Positions 9,313-16,315 of a stretch of DNA of 64,000 nt are shown piece after piece (within the stretch, counting starts at the first letter, position 1; each line of letters begins with the position of its first letter). Source of the DNA: Bacillota bacterium (GTDB taxonomy: Bacteria; Bacillota; Clostridia; Christensenellales; DTU072). Made by a program: the position numbers and the translations under genes. Location of the stretch: assembly GCA_023394875.1 (NCBI GenBank), contig JAEXAB010000001.1:186001-250000 (forward strand), in the 5' to 3' direction. The notes beneath the pieces were generated by a model. That model made no database searches. It had not been told where the DNA came from and saw nothing but the letters and a program-made list of their open reading frames with translations.

Positions 9313-11559
9313 TTATTCTGATTCCCATTTTAATGTTGGGTATGTTGTGCCACTGAAATTCCAAATACTATCTGACCAGAATAAAGAGCCTGTATAAAAT
9401 GCTTTATCATAGTGAACAGTTGTATTTGTTCCTTGAGTCAAATAAGTATTACCTAATGTGCCAGAACCTGAATAATAACAATTAGATAGTGAACTACTAT
9501 CTGTTTTGTTACCGTTTATTGTTCCAGTTGTTGCACCTCCTGAAATAACTACATTTGTATAACACTCATTAAAGGAACCTCTTTGGAATATACCTGCAAT
9601 ACCTCCAGTTATAGTATGAGGCTTTAAAGTACCTGCTGCATAACAATTTGTCACGCTTCCATTCCAAGCATAACCAATAATACCACCAGTATAGTACCCA
9701 CCAGTTACATTACCAACACTATATGAATCACTGATATAAACTAAATATATAAATCCTGCGATACCACCTAAATATTCATCATTTACTGAGGAAGTAATAT
9801 TACCAGTATTAACACATTGTGAAATAGTTATGTATGAACCACTTCCAGTATGATAACCGATGATTCCACCTGCATGGGATTGTGTGTTTAAATCACCAGT
9901 GTTCTTACATTTTGAAATAGTAATTGCCTTTCCTTCAGGGATTGAAGCAACAATTCCAGCTGTATATGAACCAGCAGTTATATTTCCTTCATTAATGCAT
10001 TCACTAATTCCAGTTGTTGTAAATGTCGTAATACCTGCACCATATGTATCAGCAATAATAATACCTTTATTTGTTAATCCTAATAAGGTACCCTCATTAT
10101 AAGCAGTTATACCGCCAACATAATTTATACCTGTAACTGAAGTATTATTTGTTGAATTCTTAATTGCTCCTTCATTATATCCAGCGATACCACCAATATA
10201 TGTTGTATATGACGAACTGTGTGAATTCATTAGTAATGAACCAGAAACTTGAACATTTTCAATAGTTCCTTTGTTATAACCTGCAATTGTTCCAACATAA
10301 CTATTTTGTGAAACAGCAGGTACATTAACATCAGTTCCAGTTATAATCAAATTCTTAATTGTTCCTTTATTATAGCCAATCAAACCAATATATCCGCTTT
10401 GGTTGCTTACCTTAAAATTAGAAATCGTATGACCATTTCCATCTAAAACACCAGTAAATGATGATGATGCATTTCCAATAGGTGCCCATTCTTCGTTTTC
10501 TAAATCAATATTCGCAACTAATTTATAATGTCCATTTAAACCATTTGCTATAGCTTTCAATTGCTCTACTGTTGAGATTTCTTCTATCCAATTTGTAGTA
10601 AGTGTTATATTTGACGTATATGTAAATGGTGATAATGAATTTCCTGAAGCATCAGTTATTTTTTCATCACCATAATACCAACCTTTAAATGCACCAAAAG
10701 TATTAGTAGGAACAGGTAACGTGAAATTGTCGCCATATTTAACACTAGCAGTTGTTGTAGATACAGATCCACCATTTGGATCTAATGTTACTGTATAATT
10801 ATTTGCGGTCCACTTAGTTGTTAATGGAACATCTGAAGCTATACTCCATTTACCATTTGATACTAGAGTATTTCCGTTGTACCAGCCACTCATTGTATAA
10901 CCATCAACATTTGGAACTATAGGAAGAGTAACATTGCTGTCATATGTATATGTAGCGTCTTCAGGATTATCACCTTTCGTATTATTAAATTTTACAGTGT
11001 AAGCATTAGCAGTCCAATGAGCTACTAAAGTCATATCATTTTTAACTATATTTGAATTGAAAGACCACTCTTCATCATTATAAAACCAACCATTAAACTC
11101 ATAGCCATTTCTTGTAATTGATGGTTTTTCTACTTTATAACCATCTTTTACCTTCTGAGCCTGAACATTTGCAGAAAAACCAGTGTCAAATGAAACTGTA
11201 TAAACATTTATCGCACTAATATTGGTCTTTACGCCATTAACAATATAAAAACCATCATCTGATATTTCAATACTAGAGACTCCTTTTACAAATGATTCAT
11301 CTAAAGTAATCTTCGTTTTTATTTCATCTATAACATAGTAACCATCGTCACTGATAGTAATATTCTTAAAAGAGGAAATAATATCTTCACCCCAACCACC
11401 GAGATTGTTTTCATTTCCATCATCTAAAACTACGATAAGATTTCCTTCGCCATTTATATAATATGAAGTCGGTTTTGCATTATCGCCACAAGCCGATAAA
11501 CTAAAAATCATAGCAATCATTAAGCCTAAGCCAATAAAAAACGAACACATTTTTTTCAT
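9313..11559 (-). CDS. Surface lipoprotein with InlB-type and GLUG repeats
   Basis: A 748-residue secreted lipoprotein. It has a signal peptide with lipobox LSAC (Cys24) and two similar segments containing ISDDGYYV and ISDDGFYI. Three Listeria-Bacteroides (InlB B, Flg_new) repeats of the type YTVSFDTG ... GYEFNGWF ... LVAHWTA follow at about 135-325. A long run of GLUG-type repeats (GYNKGTIKN, GYNEGAIKN and similar) extends to the C-terminus, a beta-helix-like region. Such proteins act in adhesion or surface display. AAGGTG lies upstream of the start and a TATAAT at 11626-11631, with no clear -35. It is the first gene of the block that continues with the R-x4-H and DUF7662 genes. Confidence 0.88.
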   Translation of the reverse strand: MKKMCSFFIGLGLMIAMIFSLSACGDNAKPTSYYINGEGNLIVVLDDGNENNLGGWGEDIISSFKNITISDDGYYVIDEIKTKITLDESFVKGVSSIEISDDGFYIVNGVKTNISAINVYTVSFDTGFSANVQAQKVKDGYKVEKPSITRNGYEFNGWFYNDEEWSFNSNIVKNDMTLVAHWTANAYTVKFNNTKGDNPEDATYTYDSNVTLPIVPNVDGYTMSGWYNGNTLVSNGKWSIASDVPLTTKWTANNYTVTLDPNGGSVSTTTASVKYGDNFTLPVPTNTFGAFKGWYYGDEKITDASGNSLSPFTYTSNITLTTNWIEEISTVEQLKAIANGLNGHYKLVANIDLENEEWAPIGNASSSFTGVLDGNGHTISNFKVSNQSGYIGLIGYNKGTIKNLIITGTDVNVPAVSQNSYVGTIAGYNKGTIENVQVSGSLLMNSHSSSYTTYIGGIAGYNEGAIKNSTNNTSVTGINYVGGITAYNEGTLLGLTNKGIIIADTYGAGITTFTTTGISECINEGNITAGSYTAGIVASIPEGKAITISKCKNTGDLNTQSHAGGIIGYHTGSGSYITISQCVNTGNITSSVNDEYLGGIAGFIYLVYISDSYSVGNVTGGYYTGGIIGYAWNGSVTNCYAAGTLKPHTITGGIAGIFQRGSFNECYTNVVISGGATTGTINGNKTDSSSLSNCYYSGSGTLGNTYLTQGTNTTVHYDKAFYTGSLFWSDSIWNFSGTTYPTLKWESE

Positions 11560-11960
11560 TTTAAAACACCTTCTTTCTTTTAAAATATTTGTTAAATTTA
11601 TAATTCAAACATTAAACTTAACATAATTATATCATATAATTATTTTCTTAGATAGACCCTAAACCTATTTTTGTCCAAAACAAGCCTATTTAATGCAAAA
11701 ACTCTGATATTTTTTGTATCAAAGTTGGAATTCTTATATGGCTTTGATTACCTATTTTGATACAATTACGCACCCCTAACAGAAATCACGCACCCCTGAG
11801 GGTAAATCACGCACCCCTGACTGGTTTTACGCACCCCTATAATTAAGCCTCTTTTTAAGGTTTAGGTAAGAGGCATGAACCCGTTTAATTGCCTTAAACT
11901 TGCGTACAGTTATCTATTACGGCCCATAGGTACTTGAATGCCGAGCACACGAATACTTAG
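11560..11960. other. Gene-free stretch with repeat array R4
   Basis: Upstream region of the lipoprotein gene followed by array R4. No gene is seen until the broken ATPase frame near 11940. Confidence 0.6.
11714..11838. repeat. Dispersed repeat copy 3 with phased array R4 (CGCACCCCT)
   Basis: Inverted repeat TTGTATCAAA (11714-11723) / TTTGATACAA (11756-11765) followed by CGCACCCCT starting at 11769, 11789, 11810 and 11830, a period of 20-21 bases. It aligns end to end, in the same orientation, with 7586-7710, but the GGCGG hairpin part is absent here. Confidence 0.78.
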
Positions 11961-12299
11961 TGCAAATTCGGAGCAATTAACTGCAAAGATTATTATTACG
12001 TAGATGTTAATGCTTGCGAAGGATGCGGAGTATGCGAATTCGTTTGTCCGTCACACGCTATAACGTTATATGATGCTGTTGCCGGAGACCTTTTCCTTTA
12101 TACGGAGCAGTCTGTTTTCTCTACTGCAAAACTTAAAATGGGTAGTGGAACGTCGGGGAAGTTAGTTACCGAAGTGAAAAAGCAGTTGACGACCGCCGCA
12201 AAGGATGTGCCGCTTGCAGTAATAGACGGTTCGCCGGGAATAGGTTGTCCTGTAATCGCGTCTCTTTCGGGAACGGATATGGTGCTAATCGTCGCAGAG
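11940..12299 (+). pseudogene. Fragment of a MinD-type P-loop ATPase with inserted ferredoxin domain
   Basis: The translated frame reads a 4Fe-4S segment (CKFGAI, then CEGCGVCEFVCPSHAI) followed by VPLAVIDGSPGIGCPV and TDMVLIVAE, characteristic of MinD-superfamily ATPases with an inserted ferredoxin domain. The N-terminal part with the Walker A loop is missing. A TAG at 11958-11960 interrupts the first cysteine cluster, and the family's C-terminal third is replaced by an unrelated sequence from about 12300. It is therefore a dead remnant. Confidence 0.75.
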
Positions 12300-12566
12300 C
12301 GGGACGATTTGGAGGAGGCGCAGAGCACGGGCGCACTAAGCGTGGCACGGCGCAAAATGATTTCCGACCTTTTACAGAGCGAACAAGCTCAAACAGAATT
12401 CGACCGCGACGTTTTCAGCAAGCTAATAGAGGTAGTGCGAGTATATAACCGCGACGACATAACATTCATATTCAAAGATGGCACCGAGGTCAAGGTGGAT
12501 AAAGAAATAAGAACAACCTCAGACTGTGTAACGATGCTCAGTCTGGGTTGTTTCATGTCATCTTGA
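12300..12566 (+). pseudogene. C-terminal remnant of a serine recombinase, fused to the ATPase fragment
   Basis: In frame with the ATPase fragment, residues such as SEQAQTEFDRDVFSKLIE, VRVYNRDDITFIF and KDGTEVKV match the C-terminal end typical of large serine recombinases of clostridial elements. The catalytic N-terminal domain is absent. The junction near 12300 probably records an insertion or deletion event. A hairpin at 12512-12552 just inside the 3' end may be the old recombinase terminator. Confidence 0.6.
12512..12552 (+). terminator. Hairpin near the end of the recombinase remnant
   Basis: AACAACC-T-CAGACTG pairs with CAGTCTG-GGTTGTT around a 12-base loop: 14 pairs and one bulge. Only a short T-rich tail follows. 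It separates the remnant from the promoter of the radical SAM operon. Confidence 0.45.
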
Positions 12567-12591
12567 CTTATTTGGCAAAAATTATTATAAT
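12563..12591 (+). promoter_or_regulatory. Promoter of the radical SAM operon
   Basis: TTGACT, 17-base spacer, TATAAT: near-consensus. The start codon lies 49 bases downstream, with AAGG at 12624-12627. Confidence 0.75.
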
Positions 12592-12640
12592 TAAGAAAGA
12601 AAATATGTTTTGCTATATATGATAAGGATGAAATCAAAAT

Positions 12641-13186
12641 ATGGACATGGAAGAATTTGAATTACTGTCTAAGGAATATAGTCAAATTGTTGCTGATATT
12701 ATAAATGATAATGTCCGTTTTTACCGCTTTATTGAAAAAATAAAATGGTGCTTTGGCTACGATGAAAATACTGCTATCATAGCGAATTGCAATAGAAGTA
12801 CAAATATAATAACACTCAATCTAAAGGCATTTATGGATTTGTATTTTGCTAAAGACTTGTTAACGATAGAGTATTTCTTGTTACACGAAATACGGCATGT
12901 TTTTCAGCATTCAAGTATTAAGGAGTACAAAGATGGTAAAGAAATTTCAGTTGGGGAAGATTTAATCAAAACTTGGATTGAAGAATCTGATAACTATACA
13001 ACTGCTTGTGATGAAAACGGAAATGAGCGAGAAGAATATTTTGCACAAGACCTTGAAATGGATGCGTACGCATTTTCTTATGCCGTGATGAAATATAAGT
13101 ATGATGATGTTTTAACGGCAACAACTCCGTCTGGCAAAGTAAAACTGCAAATTATAAAAGTGTCTAATCTGGAAATTGGAGTGTAA
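12641..13186 (+). CDS. Predicted zinc metallopeptidase-like protein (HExxH)
   Basis: A 181-residue cytoplasmic protein. HEIRH at residues 82-86 is the gluzincin zinc-binding and catalytic motif; EMDAYAF at about 139-145 supplies a likely third ligand, as in ImmA/IrrE-like peptidases. No signal peptide or membrane segment. A start at 12647 would lose only two residues. It is the first gene of a tight operon with a zinc-ribbon protein and a radical SAM/SPASM enzyme. In peptide-modification systems a protease often trims the product, but no precursor gene is visible, so this role is inference. An anti-repressor-cleaving ImmA-like function is the main alternative. Confidence 0.72.
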   Translation: MDMEEFELLSKEYSQIVADIINDNVRFYRFIEKIKWCFGYDENTAIIANCNRSTNIITLNLKAFMDLYFAKDLLTIEYFLLHEIRHVFQHSSIKEYKDGKEISVGEDLIKTWIEESDNYTTACDENGNEREEYFAQDLEMDAYAFSYAVMKYKYDDVLTATTPSGKVKLQIIKVSNLEIGV

Positions 13187-13189
13187 AAA

Positions 13190-14611
13190 ATGAGTGATGT
13201 GAAAAAACTGTCTAGAAAGCAGATAAATGAAAAGCTTGAGATTTTGAGAAACTCATGGTCGGCAGAAGAGAGCTATTTTATTACTCAGGGCTCATTTGCC
13301 ATGTGTTATATGATTGCTCCCGAAAGAGAGCCTGAATACGATATCTTGCAATGCGGCAAATGTGGAAAGGAGTTCCAAGTTAAGAAAGGAATTACTCATG
13401 GTTATGTCCAAACTGCCAAGGACTTTTGTAAGACAGGATTAATTGCTAAATTTGTTTGTCATTGCGAGGATTGCGTAAGAGTACATGGATTGAACGATTA
13501 TGAAATGTGGGTAAAAGCTCAAGACGAAACTGCGTGGCACAAAAGTTATCCTCAAATGGGAATCGACTATAAGAGAGGAAAATGGTTATCGAAATATACA
13601 AGTGATTTTGAATATGAGTTGGTGCTTGATTTTTTGAGAGCGCAAATGGAAACTATTGATTTAGCCGAATTTTTTGCAGACTTCTACAATATCAAATTTC
13701 GCAAATCGGAAATGGATTTTTTTAAGTCGAAGCCGCCGCTGGACTTTAGTAAGATAGAAACTGTTCATGATGGTCTAGCACTAATTGGACGTGACTGTGG
13801 TGGCTACATATATAATAGATGTATATCATTATTTGAAGAGAGTTATAAAGCATTAACATATAAAGGGATAAACGGCAAGGATTTTACACACGAATCTCAA
13901 GATGCAGGTTTCATTAAAACACAAATAGATCGAGCATTAAGTAAGGTTTTAGGGCTCGAAATTATTTATGAATTAGGAGAAGTTAAGCGCAATATAGCAT
14001 TTTTATTCGAATCGCGTGGAATGACCGAATACATTGACCAAGCAATTGAGTTATTGCTTGAGGAACGAAAGACATCGTTTACGGTATGGAAATACTCAGA
14101 ATTTATGGATTCCATTTACCCAAAATTGCAGCATCCTAAAGACAAAGCATCCGAATTTATGGATGAAATTATCAGCGATAAGATTGCTTACCATGGCAAG
14201 ATGCATAATGTGTTAATGCGAATTGCTGATATGTGGATTGATTTATCAACAAAGCAGACGTTTTCAAAGATTGAATTAGAGGAATATGTTGTTAGTGATT
14301 TGATTCCCAAAGGCAAAATCAATGTTGATGAAGTAAAGAATATTTTTTTGAGCGAATTTAATGTTCCATACATGGCATACTGCGTAAGAGAATTTGCTGA
14401 AATTAATAAATGTAATATCAAAGATAGACAGAAAATTTTGGAACTAAGCGGATTTATTGAACCACTCAAATACCTTGATGGCAAGACAACGGTGAGTCTT
14501 GATGAAATACAACAAATACAAGATAAGATAAGTGAGCGGATTAAATCAACCGTAAATAAATGGGCAACAGAAATTCATATAGTGCACATGGGGAAAAATA
14601 TAGATGATTAG
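13190..14611 (+). CDS. Uncharacterised zinc-ribbon protein of the radical SAM operon
   Basis: A 473-residue protein I do not recognise. Near the N-terminus it has CGKC (Cys55, Cys58) and CHCEDC (Cys90, 92, 95), a probable zinc ribbon. The rest is largely helical and charged, with no membrane segments. It starts three bases after the metallopeptidase stop, and its own stop lies inside the radical SAM gene, so the three proteins are probably made together in fixed ratio. Possible roles are substrate or scaffold of the radical SAM enzyme, or a nucleic-acid-binding partner; the sequence does not decide. Confidence 0.8.
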   Translation: MSDVKKLSRKQINEKLEILRNSWSAEESYFITQGSFAMCYMIAPEREPEYDILQCGKCGKEFQVKKGITHGYVQTAKDFCKTGLIAKFVCHCEDCVRVHGLNDYEMWVKAQDETAWHKSYPQMGIDYKRGKWLSKYTSDFEYELVLDFLRAQMETIDLAEFFADFYNIKFRKSEMDFFKSKPPLDFSKIETVHDGLALIGRDCGGYIYNRCISLFEESYKALTYKGINGKDFTHESQDAGFIKTQIDRALSKVLGLEIIYELGEVKRNIAFLFESRGMTEYIDQAIELLLEERKTSFTVWKYSEFMDSIYPKLQHPKDKASEFMDEIISDKIAYHGKMHNVLMRIADMWIDLSTKQTFSKIELEEYVVSDLIPKGKINVDEVKNIFLSEFNVPYMAYCVREFAEINKCNIKDRQKILELSGFIEPLKYLDGKTTVSLDEIQQIQDKISERIKSTVNKWATEIHIVHMGKNIDD

Positions 14612-15602
14612 ACTGCCCAAAGTTCTTGCTGCAGAATTGACATATACATGTAATCACCGTTGCATTTTTTGCAGCTGTCCATGGGAAGCTGATTCTAATT
14701 TAAAGCTTGATGAAATTGATACCGAAGAATGGAAAAGATTGTTGCTGAAGATAAAGAGTCATGGCGTTGAGCATATTACATTTACCGGCGGCGAACCAAC
14801 ACTTAGGAAAGATATTTTTGAAATATTAGATTACTCAAGAAAGCTTGGTTACACACTTGGTCTTATTACCAATGGACAAGGTATTGATGATTTCTTTTTA
14901 CAAAGAATAAAAACATACGATGTGTTGTTAAGCATAAGCGTTCCCGGTATTGATACATTTGCAACTATGACAAAGAACGATAATATTGAAGGTGTTTTGA
15001 ATCTATTTGCAGCGTGTAAAAAGATTGGCATCAAGACTGTTGCAAATATTGCAGTAACTAAAAAAAACCTTAGCGAACTATATGAAAATATTTCGCTACC
15101 AATAATTAATGGTGCGAGTTATGTGCTTCTGAATAGATTTTTGCCTGGAGGCAGAGGACTTGACAATAAAGAGTTTTTGCTGACAATTGACGAAATAAAT
15201 ACAATGTTCGATATAGCCGAGGATGTGCTATCAAGGGCTGGCATTAAAGGACATGTTGGTACGGAGTTGCCGTATTGTATAATAAAGACACCAGAGAGAT
15301 ATTCGCATCTTGGTATTGGCTCATTGTGTGGTGCGGCTAAGCAATTTTTTGTCATTGATCCAAGTGGATATATTAAAGTATGCAACCATAGTCCCACAAG
15401 GGTTTGTAAGTGGAACGAACTTGATAGCTTATCAATTAATACATATTGGGAATCATTTAGACAGTTGGACTACATTCCTGGCATGTGCCAAAACTGTAAG
15501 TACCTAAAAACCAAGTGCGACGGTGGTTGTCGTGAAGCTGCCCATGTATATCACGGGAGCATATTGGACTCCGATCCGTGTTTTGACGAAAAGCTTGTGT
15601 AA
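14604..15602 (+). CDS. Radical SAM/SPASM-domain protein
   Basis: A 332-residue iron-sulfur enzyme. CNHRCIFC (Cys16, 20, 23) binds the radical SAM [4Fe-4S] cluster, and FTGGEPT near 58 contacts S-adenosylmethionine. The C-terminal part has C-x12-G-x4-C, then CQNC-x6-C-x3-C and a last Cys near the end, which is a SPASM pattern for auxiliary clusters; the second spacing is one residue longer than the classical form. SPASM enzymes commonly modify peptides or proteins by radical chemistry. The start overlaps the preceding gene by eight bases. No short peptide precursor is seen nearby, so the substrate may be the neighbouring 473-residue protein or may be encoded elsewhere. Quinohemoprotein-type or sactipeptide-type maturation are possibilities only. 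Confidence 0.88.
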   Translation: MIRLPKVLAAELTYTCNHRCIFCSCPWEADSNLKLDEIDTEEWKRLLLKIKSHGVEHITFTGGEPTLRKDIFEILDYSRKLGYTLGLITNGQGIDDFFLQRIKTYDVLLSISVPGIDTFATMTKNDNIEGVLNLFAACKKIGIKTVANIAVTKKNLSELYENISLPIINGASYVLLNRFLPGGRGLDNKEFLLTIDEINTMFDIAEDVLSRAGIKGHVGTELPYCIIKTPERYSHLGIGSLCGAAKQFFVIDPSGYIKVCNHSPTRVCKWNELDSLSINTYWESFRQLDYIPGMCQNCKYLKTKCDGGCREAAHVYHGSILDSDPCFDEKLV

Positions 15603-15708
15603 ATTTTGATCCTAGTAATTTTAACATGACAGCCATTGAATCTACCCAAAGTTATCATTTAACAGTGCGTTTTATCTCAAAACATACTCTTACACGATTT
15701 GTCTTTGT

Positions 15709-15888
15709 ACTATGACACGAAAGGTCGATTGCCGAAAGAGCGGTTACACTTTTTGGGGCAAAACATTCGATTAGGCTAAAATGGCATAAAAATAGTGCTG
15801 ACAGTAGAAATGCAAGCACTATGAGAAACTATACTATGACACGATAGTTGGGCAAAAAGGCGTACCTGTCGGCATAAAAGTGTAACCG
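15709..15888. mobile_element. IS/MITE-like remnant with inverted repeats
   Basis: CGGTTACACTTTT (15741-15753) and its exact reverse complement AAAAGTGTAACCG (15876-15888) bracket about 120 bases. Inside lies an 8-base stem ATAGTGCT / AGCACTAT. ACTATGACACGA occurs twice as a direct repeat (15709-15720 and 15833-15844). There is no coding capacity. This looks like the ends of an IS or a small non-autonomous element. Confidence 0.6.
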
Positions 15889-15890
15889 GT

Positions 15891-15930
15891 AAAAAAAGAA
15901 AAACCTCGGAACATTGTATCAGTTCCGAGG
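15891..15930 (-). terminator. Terminator of tRNA-Ala
   Basis: CCTCGGAAC and GTTCCGAGG form a perfect 9-pair stem with a 9-base loop; on the minus strand a long T-rich run follows. Confidence 0.85.
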
Positions 15931-15938
15931 TTCTTATT

Positions 15939-16014
15939 TGGTGGAGATAAGGAGATTCGAACTCCTGACTTTCACAATGCCATTGTGACACTCTACCAGC
16001 TGAGTTATACCCCC
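15939..16014 (-). tRNA. tRNA-Ala (GGC)
   Basis: A 76-base cloverleaf read on the minus strand. The acceptor GGGGGTA pairs with TATCTCC (two G-U pairs); D stem ACTC/GAGT; anticodon stem TCACA/TGTGA with loop ATGGCAT, giving anticodon GGC for GCC codons; T arm AGGAG-TTCGAAT-CTCCT; encoded CCA. The D stem begins with A instead of the usual G, so this copy is somewhat divergent. A broken relative lies 135 bases upstream of its 5' end. Confidence 0.92.
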
Positions 16015-16150
16015 ACAAAAAGATATATTTATAGGTTTTTTATAAATTTTTTTATAAAGATTTTATAAATTTTTTTGCCTCTGCCGTAAAACCATCCAAA
16101 AACGGCTTGAAACATCAGTTTTTGTGTCTTTTTCTACCAATATAATCCTA

Positions 16151-16199
16151 TGACCTCTTATATGCCATTCAAGCGCTCTACCAACTGAGCTACACCCCC
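16151..16199 (-). pseudogene. Truncated tRNA-Ala (GGC) remnant
   Basis: The 5' half (GGGGGTGTAGCTC, D loop AGTTGGTA, GAGC, anticodon loop ATGGCAT) is a good tRNA-Ala. The 3' side of the anticodon stem mispairs, and no T arm or acceptor 3' strand follows. It is cut off at about 16151. Confidence 0.75.
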
Positions 16200-16257
16200 A
16201 AGCGGCAACGAAAATATTTTACAATATTATAGCGCTTATGTCAATAAAAATATGGAT

Positions 16258-16296
16258 AAAAAACTGCCCTGCTTTTTGGCAGGACAGTTTTTTTAT
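16258..16296 (-). terminator. Terminator after the Ig-like lipoprotein gene
   Basis: ACTGCCCTGC and GCAGGACAGT form a 10-pair stem with one mismatch, flanked by A and T runs on both sides, so it could work in both directions. It lies 20 bases past the lipoprotein stop. Confidence 0.8.
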
Positions 16297-16315
16297 TAAA
16301 GTTGTTGCTATGCTT

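Larger units (their letters stand above)
15603..15938. other. Gene-free stretch at the island's right edge
   Basis: No gene supported. It holds an IS/MITE-like remnant (15709-15888) and the terminator of the tRNA-Ala gene. A 29-codon frame starting at 15626 has no ribosome binding site and no cysteines. Confidence 0.6.

Noticed and set aside
15626..15715. Short frame as precursor peptide for the radical SAM enzyme
   Set aside because: 29 codons, no ribosome binding site, no Cys or leader-like sequence, composition like the adjoining IS remnant.
1053..15942. ACTGGCGGAAAGGAAA as an attachment site copied from the tRNA-Ala 3' end
   Set aside because: Only TGG-N-GGA is shared with the tRNA end; the T-arm part does not match.
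16030..16199. Intron-containing tRNA-Ala
   Set aside because: No 3' half with T arm and acceptor strand follows the 5' half within the gene-free region.
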